This document shows positions 55,029 through 63,314 of a DNA stretch of 64,000 nt, piece after piece. Origin of the DNA: CAVPCZ01 sp963702445 (GTDB lineage: Bacteria; Bacteroidota; Ignavibacteria; UBA10030; UBA6906); assembly GCA_963702445.1 (NCBI GenBank), contig CAVPCZ010000020.1, positions 1-64,000 of the forward strand, in the 5' to 3' direction. Below the pieces are notes generated by a model. That model ran no database searches. It worked only from the letters and a program-made list of their open reading frames with translations, and had not been told where the DNA came from. Made by a program: the position numbers and the translations under genes. Positions within the stretch are counted from its first letter, which is position 1; each line of letters opens with the position of its first letter.

Positions 55029-55649
55029 TTATTGCGCCTGATGGAGTTGTCTGTACTGCCGGAGGGCATCTCCGGTGAGAATACCCTGGAAGAACATGTT
55101 GATGATCTCACGCAGGGCCTCGTCGGCGGAGCAGGACTCGTTCACAAGGACTGCGGGGTTGATGACGCCGTCGAGTGCCGCGATGACGGCAAGGAGGAAG
55201 ATTCGCGTATTCACATCGGACCGCACATCGCCGCTGCGTTTTCCCTCCTCGATCAGACCGGTCCAGATTATCGTAATGCGTTCCCGGCGGAACGCCTGGA
55301 TGCGGTCCCACAACCGGGGCAGATGTTTCTGCAGATCCCCCAGCATCGGCTTGCTGATCCCTCCGATCAGGGTTCCGACGAACCCGGCCAGGTTATCCAG
55401 TTTTTGTGGGAACGGATCGGGAGCCTCAACGATCCGCGCCATGTTGCTCGAGACATGCCCCAGAAAGCGCTCTATGATCTGTCGCACCAGATCTTCTTTT
55501 CCGGAGAAGTGTTTGTAGAAGGTCTTCTTGCTCATGGAGAGGTCGGCTGCGATCTCGTCGATAGAGACGCGGGAAAAACCTTCGGCAAAGAACCTCCGGT
55601 GGGCGGTGTCCAGAATCCGGTTCTTGGTGTTGTCAGTTTCTTCCATCAT
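55029..55649 (-). CDS. TetR-family transcriptional regulator
   Basis: 206 residues from ATG 55649 (a TTG at 55688 is the longer alternative). The DNA-binding domain is at the N-terminus: NRILDTAHRRFFAEGFSRVSIDEIAADLSMSKKTFYKHFSGKEDL, with the recognition helix around MSKKTFYKHF. The C-terminal two thirds is a variable ligand-binding helical domain. It is the first gene of the efflux operon, so it probably represses its own promoter at the large palindrome 55709-55743, in the manner of CecR upstream of ybhGFSR. Confidence 0.93.
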   Translation of the reverse strand: MMEETDNTKNRILDTAHRRFFAEGFSRVSIDEIAADLSMSKKTFYKHFSGKEDLVRQIIERFLGHVSSNMARIVEAPDPFPQKLDNLAGFVGTLIGGISKPMLGDLQKHLPRLWDRIQAFRRERITIIWTGLIEEGKRSGDVRSDVNTRIFLLAVIAALDGVINPAVLVNESCSADEALREIINMFFQGILTGDALRQYRQLHQAQ

Positions 55650-55708
55650 GCAAGCCCCCGAAACTCGAATCGTTTCTTGAGTTTCCAAACGGTCAAAAAA
55701 AAGGTCAC

Positions 55709-55743
55709 GGAACTATGGAAACTTCCAGCGTTTCCTCAGTTCC
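55709..55743. promoter_or_regulatory. Large imperfect palindrome over the efflux operon start site, likely TetR operator
   Basis: Arms of 14 bases (55709-55722 and 55730-55743) match at 12 positions in inverted orientation: GGAACTATGGAAAC against GGAACTGAGGAAAC, with a 7-base spacer. It begins directly downstream of the -10 box and covers the predicted transcription start. Confidence 0.65.
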
Positions 55744-55772
55744 AATATAGCCTGGAGATTGATCAAAGTCAA
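55744..55772 (-). promoter_or_regulatory. Sigma70-like promoter of the TetR-efflux operon
   Basis: Minus strand TTGACT (55767-55772), 17 bases, TATATT (55744-55749), abutting the palindrome. The predicted start lies inside the palindrome, about 90 bases before the TetR ATG. Confidence 0.65.
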
Positions 55773-55820
55773 GGGAAAAATCAGGTCCAATTAGCAGCAA
55801 CCGGAACCTGACGAGTGCAC

Positions 55821-55859
55821 AAAAAATCCCCCGCCATGCCGGGCATGACGGGGGATTTT
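55821..55859 (-). terminator. Strong bidirectional intrinsic terminator after groEL
   Basis: Long stem of about 17 pairs with one mismatch (arms 55823-55840 and 55842-55859, centred on CCGGG), GC-rich in the middle and ending in A/T tracts, giving TTTTTT after the hairpin on the minus strand. It lies 20 bases after the groEL stop and shields the efflux promoter. Confidence 0.85.
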
Positions 55860-55880
55860 CACACTGCCGGAAGCGGCGAC

Positions 55881-57526
55881 TTAGTACATGTCGCCCATTC
55901 CGCCGCCGCCCGGAGGCATCATCGGCGGAGCTTTCTCATCTTTCGGCTTCTCCACGATGGTGGCTTCGGTGGTCAGAAGAAGTGCGGCAACCGACGCTGC
56001 GTTCTCCAGGGCCGTACGGGCAACCTTTGTGGGGTCGATGACGCCGGACGCCACGAGGTTCTCATACTTCTCTGTGAAGGCGTTAAAGCCGATAGTCGCC
56101 CTTCCCTTCCTTCACCTTGTTCACCACAACGGAGCCTTCGTAACCGGCGTTCTCGACGATCAGCCGGATCGGCTCTTCGATCGCGCGACGGATGATGTCG
56201 ATGCCCGTCTGCTGGTCCTCGTTGGCCGGCTTCAACGCATCCAGCTTCGACGTGGCGCGCAGATACGCAACCCCGCCGCCGGGGACGATGCCCTCTTCGA
56301 CCGCAGCGCGCGTCGCATGCAGCGCGTCTTCCACGCGGGCCTTCTTCTCCTTCATCTCCACTTCCGTGGCGGCACCAATCTTGAGAACCGCAACGCCGCC
56401 GGAGAGCTTCGCCAGACGCTCCTGGAGCTTCTCGCGATCGTAGTCGGAGGTGGTCTTCTCGATTTGCGCGCGGATCTCGTTGATACGTTTCTTGATGTCT
56501 TCCTTCTTGCCGGCGCCTTCGACAATCGTGGTGTTGTCTTTGTCGATGACCACTTTCTTTGCGCGGCCCATATAGCTCAGCGTTGCATTCTCGAGCTTGT
56601 ACCCCTGCTCTTCCGAAATCACGGTACCGCCCGTGAGAATGGCGACGTCTTCCAGCATGGCCTTCCGGCGATCGCCGAAGCCCGGAGCCTTCACCGCTGC
56701 CACGCGCAGCGTGCCGCGCAGCTTGTTCACCACCAGTGTTGCAAGCGCTTCGCCTTCCAGATCCTCCGCAATCACGAGCAGCGGCGAACCGGTCTGCGCG
56801 GACTTCTCCAGAATCGGGAGCAGGTCCTTCATGGCCGAGATCTTCTTGTCGTGGATCAGAATCATCGCGTTTTCCATCACCGCTTCCATCGTCTCCGCAT
56901 CGGTGACGAAGTACGGCGAGAGATATCCGCGATCGAACTGCATGCCTTCCACGACTTCGATGTTGGTGTCCGTCCCTTTGGCTTCTTCGACGGTGATGAC
57001 GCCGTCGGTACCGACCTTCATCATCGCATCCGCGATCAGGTCACCAATGATCTTGTCGTTGTTTGCCGAGATGGCGCCGACCTGGGCAATCTCTTTCTTG
57101 CTGGTCTTGTCGACGGGCTTGCTGATTTCGCGCAGCCCTTCGATGATGCTCGTGACGCCCATGTCGATGCCGCGCTTCAGGTCCATCGGATTCGCGCCTG
57201 CAGCGACGTTCTTCAGGCCTTCGCGCACGATCGCCTGCGCAAGCACGGTCGCCGTCGTCGTTCCGTCGCCCGCGATATCGGAGGTCTTGGATGCGACTTC
57301 GCGCACCATCTGGGCGCCCATGTTCTCGAGCGGGTTTTCGAGCTCGATTTCCTTCGCCACGGTGACGCCGTCTTTCGTGACGGTGGGTGCACCGAATTTC
57401 TTGTCGATCACGACATTACGGCCCTTTGGGGCCAAGGGTAACCTTGACCGCGTTGGCAAGCTGGTCGACGCCCCGCTTCAGGGCCGACCGCGCTTCCACA
57501 TCGTAGTTAATCAGCTTTGCTGCCAT
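55881..57526 (-). CDS. groEL: Chaperonin GroEL (two single-base insertions)
   Basis: 60-kDa chaperonin that folds proteins with GroES. From ATG 57526 it reads MAAKLINYDVEARSALKRG, then breaks near 57425, where GGG should be GG in the codons for GPKGRNV. The central frame continues to VKEGKGDY near 56090, where one extra T breaks it again. The last frame gives GFNAFTEKYENL and ends GGGGMGDMY. Removing both bases gives 547 residues, the normal length. ATP-binding GDGTTTATV and the apical domain are intact. Because groEL is essential, the breaks are best explained as sequencing errors. Confidence 0.95.
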
Positions 57527-57566
57527 TGTGATTCATCTCCTGATAATGTTCTGCTTGGTCGGTTCG

Positions 57567-57851
57567 TTACACGATCGCAAAGATGTCCGCTTCACGCATG
57601 ATGAGGTACTCTTCCCCGTCCAGCGTGACTTCCGTACCGGAGTATTTGCCATACAACACCTTGTCGCCCACTTTCACTTCAAGCAAGACCTTCTTGCCGT
57701 CATCGGTAACCTTACCCGGCCCGACAGCCATGACTTCGCCGACAACCGGCTTCTCTTTCGCCGTATCGGGAAGAATAATGCCGCCCTTCGTCTTTTCTTC
57801 GGCAGCAGCGGGCTTGATAACCACGCGATCGGCCAACGGTTTAATCTTCAT
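57567..57851 (-). CDS. groES: Co-chaperonin GroES
   Basis: 94 residues, lid of the GroEL chamber. KIKPLADRVVIKP at the N-terminus, the mobile loop KTKGGIILPDTAKEKP that touches GroEL, and GDKVLYGKYSGTEV near the end are intact. It is the first gene of groES-groEL, 40 bases before groEL, and lies behind a promoter with a perfect CIRCE element. Confidence 0.98.
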   Translation of the reverse strand: MKIKPLADRVVIKPAAAEEKTKGGIILPDTAKEKPVVGEVMAVGPGKVTDDGKKVLLEVKVGDKVLYGKYSGTEVTLDGEEYLIMREADIFAIV

Positions 57852-57910
57852 AGCGCCTCCTGAACGTTATAACTTGTTGTTTTTGAATGCTTTATGAAAC
57901 AGCGTGAATA

Positions 57911-57937
57911 TTAGCACTCTATGATGATGAGTGCTAA
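57911..57937. promoter_or_regulatory. CIRCE element (HrcA operator)
   Basis: Perfect TTAGCACTC (57911-57919), 9-base spacer, GAGTGCTAA (57929-57937), immediately downstream of the -10 box. This is the exact consensus bound by HrcA, so heat-shock control by HrcA is expected; hrcA itself is not in the window. Confidence 0.97.
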
Positions 57938-57938
57938 C

Positions 57939-57966
57939 AATATAGCAAAAAAAAGGTCTCTGTCAA
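57939..57966 (-). promoter_or_regulatory. Promoter of groES-groEL
   Basis: Minus strand TTGACA (57961-57966), 16 bases that include a run of eight T, TATATT (57939-57944). The CIRCE element follows after one base, so HrcA would cover the transcription start. Confidence 0.75.
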
Positions 57967-58008
57967 GCCCATGGAGAGAAATTGCAGGCTCAGCCTGACG
58001 GTTCACAC

Positions 58009-58040
58009 GTGGCTCAGTGGCACAGTGGCACAGTGAGCAC
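58009..58040. repeat. Tandem 8-base repeat GTGGCACA upstream of groES promoter
   Basis: GTGGCTCA (58009), GTGGCACA (58017), GTGGCACA (58025), then a degenerate GTGAGCACA (58033). The array starts 42 bases upstream of the groES -35 box. The remaining bases up to the amylase stop (58041-58164) show nothing else that I recognise. Confidence 0.85.
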
Positions 58041-58164
58041 AGCGCACGGGGCTTACCGGTACCTCACAGCGGATATGATGCTCCCAGACGGCAGGGGGGT
58101 CGCCTCGAAGGCCCCGGCCCGGTTCAACCCGCGGCCGAGGTCTGCTTTGCGCGCTTCGGTTACT

Positions 58165-59688
58165 TCAAATACGTGGAATACCGTAGGAAGGCAGGTCGAA
58201 ATAAACCCCCTTCGCTTCGAGCATCGCGCGCTCGCGGACATAGACCGCGGTCCCCAGAAGATCACGGAACTCCAGCATACTCCCCTGAATGGCATCGAGA
58301 GGAAGCTCGGCATAACACTGTCCGGTGTGCGGCGCGTAGTTCACGACGACCAGCCGGGCGCCGTGAACCGGGTGCTGCCACCAGAAGACCAGGAAATTGT
58401 ACCAGGTGTGGTTGTCATGCCAGCTCGGCCGCAGATTGAGGATTTGCCAGTTCTCCCTCCCTGAAGACGGGGTGACTTACCATCCGAAGGAGTTGGGTAT
58501 AGAAGGCGCGGGTGCGCGGATTGACCGTTTCCGCCTGTCTGCGGACAAGCTGTACCGGCAGTTTCACCGCGCGGCCTTCGGGCTGTCCCTCATGCAACAA
58601 CACTCCGCCGGGCAGGGTCAGCACCACCGTTGCAGCCGCATACTGCCACGCTTCCGAAGGCAGCAGCGTGCCACCCGCTGTTCGTCGTGATTCTCGAGAA
58701 AGCGGAGACAGCGGGACTGGAAAATCATTTCGGCCCGCAGATGATCGCGCACCGCGGTCGCACCTTCACGGAGCAGGCGATCGTACAGGGTTTTATCGTA
58801 GGTATACCGGAATCCGAATTGCTGCAGATCCCATTCTTTGTTCCAGTACGCCTCGGCGATGAAAAGGAAATCCGGATGGTTCTTATGGACCCCGTCTATC
58901 GCTTCTTTCCAGAACTCCCCGGCAGGAGGCGCATCATCGCCGGCCTTCGCATGTTCACCCCAGGTCCGGGTGAACACCTCGTTCAGCAGCAACATGGCCA
59001 TATCGCACCTGACGCCGTCACACATGCCGGCGATGCTTTCGAGCGTTTCATAGAGAACCAGACGCGTTGCCGGAGAGAAGATGTTCAGCTGGGCGGTGTC
59101 CGTCCACCCCGGAAACAGGGGATCACGCCCGTATGCCAGCACACGGGGTCCTGCCGCCGTATCCATCGAAAAGAAGTACTCCGGCCGCTCGTTCTCTTCC
59201 CCGGCTCTTCCGTTGATGTACCGTTCCGGACTGCGTACCACCCAGGCATGATCGCGTGCGGTATGATTGAAGACGCAGTCGAGAATAAGCCCGATACCCC
59301 TCCGGGCGAGGCGGCCGCGCAGCTTGCGCAGTTCCGCGTTCCCTCCCAATTCCGGGGCCACGCGGTAGTCCTTCACGGCATAGGGTGAGCCCTGGATATC
59401 GTCCGGCGTGAAATCCGGGAGTGCATGGCGGTATTCATCCAGCAGCGCAGGCATGGACCGCGCGATTTCCCTGCCGGTGTCGCCTGTGGTCCAGACACCC
59501 ATCAACCAGACCGCATCGATTTCCAGGTCAGCCCATTCGTCCAGCACCCGGTCCGGGATGTCCGCAAGCGTCAGCGCCATCCCTTCGGCGGCGGAGAGCT
59601 CACGCAGGAGCACGCGTGTGTTCACCTCGTAGACAAGGGGGTGCGCCGTATTACGCAGTCGCGCAGGTATTGTCGGGTTCTTCGCCAT
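58165..59688 (-). CDS. Alpha-amylase family glycosidase (GH13; two compensating frameshifts)
   Basis: About 507 residues. The barrel has DAVWLMGVWTTGDTG, LILDCVFNHTARDH, the nucleophile Asp in GVRCDMAMLL, the acid/base Glu in FIAEAYW and the third acid in ENHDEQR. One base is missing near 58665 (after HDEQRVA) and one is extra near 58460, after which RPSWHDNHTWYNF and a C-terminal beta domain follow. No signal peptide, so cytoplasmic action on a maltodextrin-like or intracellular glucan is likely. It follows rsmI closely. A C-terminal frame ending in PSYGIPRI is the inferred end. Confidence 0.83.
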
Positions 59689-59705
59689 AGGTCGGGTCCT
59701 CGGAT

Positions 59706-60402
59706 TCAGGAACTCGGCCTGATTCCCTGCCACAATGATAACCATCTCGCCTTTCGGGAGTGCGCTGCGCACGCTTTCCAGCAATTCCGGCAGCGTACCC
59801 CGCCGGATCTCCTCGAACTTCTTCGTCAGCTCCCGGGCCAGTGCGGCCTTCCGATCACCGAAATGCGCGGCCAGGTCTCCAAGCGTGCGTTCTATGCGGT
59901 GCGGGGCTTCATAGAACACCATGGTGCGCTGTTCCGTGCGCAAAGAGTCCAATCGGGTTTTGCGACCCTTTTTGTGAGGGAGAAACCCTTCGAACACGAA
60001 ACGATCCGTGGGGAGTCCGCTTGCCACGAGTCCGGCCAGCATCGCGCTTGCGCCCGGTATGGGAATCACCCGCGTATCCTGCCCGACGGCGGCGCGTATC
60101 AGGGCAAACGCCGGATCGGAGATACCCGGCGTGCCGGCATCGGTGACCACGGCAACAGACAGGCCGTGCGCCAGTTTCTGGAGCAATTCGGGAATACGGC
60201 GTTTCTCGTTGTGCATGAAGTAGCTGACCAGCGGCTTCCGGATGCCGAGGTGGTCCAGCAGAATGCGTGTGGTGCGCGTATCTTCAGCGGCAATCAGATC
60301 CACGCCGCCCAGGATGAACACGGCGCGGCGCGTGATGTCATCGAGATTGCCGATGGGTGTGGAGACGATGTAGAGGGTGCCGGGTAGGATCGTTTCGCTC
60401 AT
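59706..60402 (-). CDS. rsmI: 16S rRNA (cytidine(1402)-2'-O)-methyltransferase (one frameshift at the end)
   Basis: About 231 residues, methylating the 2'-O of C1402 in 16S rRNA. The AdoMet site is formed by GTLYIVSTPIGNLDDIT, AAEDTRTTRILL and VTDAGTPGISDP; PIPGASAMLAGLVASGL and FEGFLPHKKGRK follow. One extra G near 59730 (GCAGGGAATC) removes the natural stop and joins the frame to the amylase; without it the protein ends VIIVAGIRPSS, the normal family size. ATG 60402 overlaps the nadE stop as ATGA. Confidence 0.93.
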
Positions 60403-61242
60403 ATCCCCCAGTCCCGCGCATACCGGAAATCGACGTTGACGGTCCGGTGTGACACTTTCGCGATGAGCGGTGGCCGCCGCTTGAACTGGTTGCGTCTGAC
60501 CATGCCCTTGACCTGCTGAACAAAGGGTGTCGGCAAAACCCGCCGCGCTGAGCTCCCGGTCGTTGCGCCGTTCGTCGACCATCAGGTAGAGCAGGCGGTC
60601 CACCTCGGCGTAACGGAATCCCATCTCCCCTTCATCCGTTTGCCCTGCCCAGAGATCGGCGGAGGGTTTCTTTTCGATCACCTGAGGCGGGAGTTCGAGT
60701 GCACGTGCCAGCTGCCACACCTGCGTTTTGTACAGGTCGCCGAGCGGATTGATGGCGCAGGCCATATCGCCGAAGAGTGTTCCGTACCCGAGCAGCAGTT
60801 CGGTTTTGTTGGAAGTACCGAACACCAGGGCCCGGTCGCGCTGGGAGAGGTCATACAGCACGATCATGCGCTGGCGGGCCATCACGTTGCCCGCGCGGAC
60901 GCGGTCGGTCACCTTCCGGGATTCCAGAAAGGGATCGACCATCGGGGAGATATCCACCACCTCGGTCTTCATCTTCAGAGCGGCTGCCACCTGTTCCGCA
61001 TCGGCGAGACTTTGCGGTGAACTCGTCCGGTGGGGCAGCATCACACCCAGAACATTTTCCGGCCCGAGGGCGCGAACGGCCAGGGCGGCACAGACTGCGG
61101 AATCAACGCCGCCGGAAAGACCGAGCACGGCGCGTTCGAAACCGGCGTTCCGCGTTTCGTCCTGCAGAAACGCGACAAGAACCTGTTCTACAATGCGGGG
61201 ATTGAGGCGTTCGGCGAGGTCGAGCTTGCTTGCGGTTTCCAT
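60399..61242 (-). CDS. nadE: NH3-dependent NAD+ synthetase (one frameshift)
   Basis: Last step of NAD+ synthesis: amidates deamido-NAD+ with ammonia and ATP. About 280 residues without an N-terminal glutaminase domain. The pyrophosphatase loop is SGGVDS (43-48), and GTSNKTELLLGYGT is conserved. One extra C in the CCC run at 60525-60527 breaks the frame after AAGFADT; the continuation VQQVKGMVRRNQFKRR and ending YARDWGI is typical. nadE is normally essential, again pointing to sequence error. Confidence 0.94.
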
Positions 61243-61288
61243 GGCGGCAATCTACAAAACTCCCCCGTGGTATTCAACACGCACGCGT

Positions 61289-62399
61289 CTAGGCGGCTTC
61301 CGCCGGAACCCGGTGCACGCGGAGGATTTCGTACAGGGTCGTCCGCTGGGCGGCGGCAAAACCGGATTCGTGGATCAGCTGGATGCACTCTCCGGTATTG
61401 GTGGTGTTCACGAAATTCGCGGCGGCATGCACGTTCTCCTCCAGCAGCGTCCCCCCGAAATCATCCGCCCCGAAGTGCAGGGCGATCTGCCCCGTCTTCT
61501 TCCCCTCGGAAAACCAGGAGGCCTGTATGTGGGGGAAATTGTCCAGATAGATCCGCGACAATGCGATCATCTGCAGATAGCGGGTCGGCGTGGCATAGGA
61601 GGGAATGATTTTCTCGAGGGGCGTGTTGCCGGGTTTGAAGCTCCAGGGGATGAAGGCCGTGAAGCCGTGTGCTTCATCCTGCAGCCGGCGGATCACTTCA
61701 AGATGCTCGATGATATCCTCATCCTGTTCCAGGTGGCCGTACATCATCGTCGCCGTGGTCTTGTAGCCGATCCTGTGCGCTTCGCGCATCACGGCAAGCC
61801 AGTCGGCGCTCGTTCCCTTCCTGTTGCTGATCTTCTTCTTCACACGGTCCGAAAGGATCTCCGCTCCGCCGCCCGGAATGGAGCGGAGCCCGGCATCCCA
61901 GAGGCGTTGCAGCACCTGTGGCACGGTTTGACCGGAGACCTGGGCCATGCCCAGCACTTCCGAGGTCGAATAGAAGTGCGGATAGATCTCCGGCACTTCC
62001 TCTGATGGTCCGTTCCACCATTTCCAGATAGTACTCAAACGGAAGGTCAGGATGGACACCTCCCTGCAGCAATACCGTTGTCACGCCGGCGGCCGCCGCG
62101 TTCTTGAAGTTCCGGATCATGTCGTCGACGGTGTAGGTGTACTCCCCCTTCTCGCCGGGGTGGCGGTAGAATGCACAGAAGACACAGTCGACGGTGCAGA
62201 CATTGGAGTAGTTCGGGTTGGTGTCGATCAGGAAGGTCACCTGGTGTTCAGGATTCTTCCTGAAACGGACTTCATTGGCGAGTTCGGCGAGATCCAGCAG
62301 CTCGCCGTTGCGGAGCAGCCAGAGCCCCTCTTCCCTGTTCAGCCGTTCGCCACGATCGACCTTTGCCGCAATATCTTTCAGCATTTCACGCGTCTCCAT
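61289..62399 (-). CDS. mqnC: Cyclic dehypoxanthinyl futalosine synthase (one frameshift)
   Basis: Radical SAM enzyme of the futalosine menaquinone pathway. About 369 residues from ATG 62399. The cluster motif CTVDCVFC (Cys68, Cys72, Cys75) lies in NVCTVDCVFCAFYRHPGE. Near 62003 an extra base breaks the frame between MVERTI and EEVPEIYPHFYS. The rest has SIPGGGAEILSDRVKK, FTAFIPWSFKPGNT and HFGADDFGGTLLEENV, all typical. It lies about 110 bases downstream of mqnA, which is preceded by mqnE. Confidence 0.92.
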
Positions 62400-62510
62400 T
62401 GCTCTTCGTCCTTCCGTCTCCCGCTCTCCCGTTCTCACACGCCCACCTTCTTCGCGTGTTCATACCCGGCGCCCCGGCATCCCCTGCGCCGGTGCATCCA
62501 CACTCACGAT

Positions 62511-63314
62511 TCAGGATCTCCCTGCCGGCTTCTCCCCCAGGCCAACGTTCTCAAGCTCTCTCACGAACTCCACAAATCGTTCCACGGCCTCTTTCTCCCG
62601 TTCACCGAGACGGTAATTGAAGCCGGCCAGGAAGTCGCGTGTTTCCGCGTCGGTCAGGCCGATGTGGCGGCCGTGTGAGACCACCGACAGCCACAAAATC
62701 CTCCTCTGCAGCCTCCAGAGCCGCGGCAAGGGATTTCGTCAGGCCGGCTTTTGTTCCGGCGGGCAACGACCGCTTGATCGCCCAGACCGCAAAGACAAAG
62801 GGAAGTTTCTGCCACTCGTACCATTCGCGCGCAAGATCGTACACCAGGTCGAAGCCCGGGAGCCCGTGCTTGTTGCGCTGCAGCGCTTCATCCCCGATCA
62901 GCAGGACGGCATCAAAGCCGCTCAGGTCGTTCACGCCGCCGTGCAGGCGTTCAAAGCGGGCCCGCACGTTGTATTTCTTTTGCAGGAGCACTTTGAGAAG
63001 CTGGACGGATGTGGAGGTGCCGTCGGTGATGCCGATGCGTTTGCCGTCCAGGTCACCCCACCCTTCTTTCGAGAAGAGCATGACGCTTTTCACCTGGTCC
63101 CGGCTGGCGATGCAGTAGCCCATGAGTTCGAGATGGTCTTCCTGCGCGATGAAGTCCATCAGGGAGAAGGGCCGGCATCGATTTCGCCCTGTTCGCTGAG
63201 ACGCCCCATCCAGTGCGGGATGACCGGAAGGATGGCGAAATCGGGATGGGAAAACCGGGCGTAGAACGGGACGGAGTTGAGGTAGGGGATCTTTCCGATC
63301 ACGTTGATCCGCAT
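62511..63314 (-). CDS. mqnA: Chorismate dehydratase (two compensating frameshifts)
   Basis: First step of the futalosine pathway: chorismate to 3-enolpyruvoylbenzoate. About 267 residues from ATG 63314 (MRINVIGKIPYLNSVPFY). One base is missing in a CCC run near 63172, between IDAGP and FSLMDF. One is extra near 62685, between DFVAVG and VSHGRHIG. The periplasmic-binding-protein-like fold is shown by GITDGTSTSVQLLKVLL and LLIGDEAL. The end is VRELENVGLGEKPAGRS. Confidence 0.9.

Noticed and set aside
58618..61242. Apparent 874-residue NadE-RsmI-amylase fusion protein
   Set aside because: Each of the three parts regains its normal end when one base is removed, and the nadE/rsmI junction then shows an ordinary ATGA overlap. 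The fusion is an effect of frameshifts.
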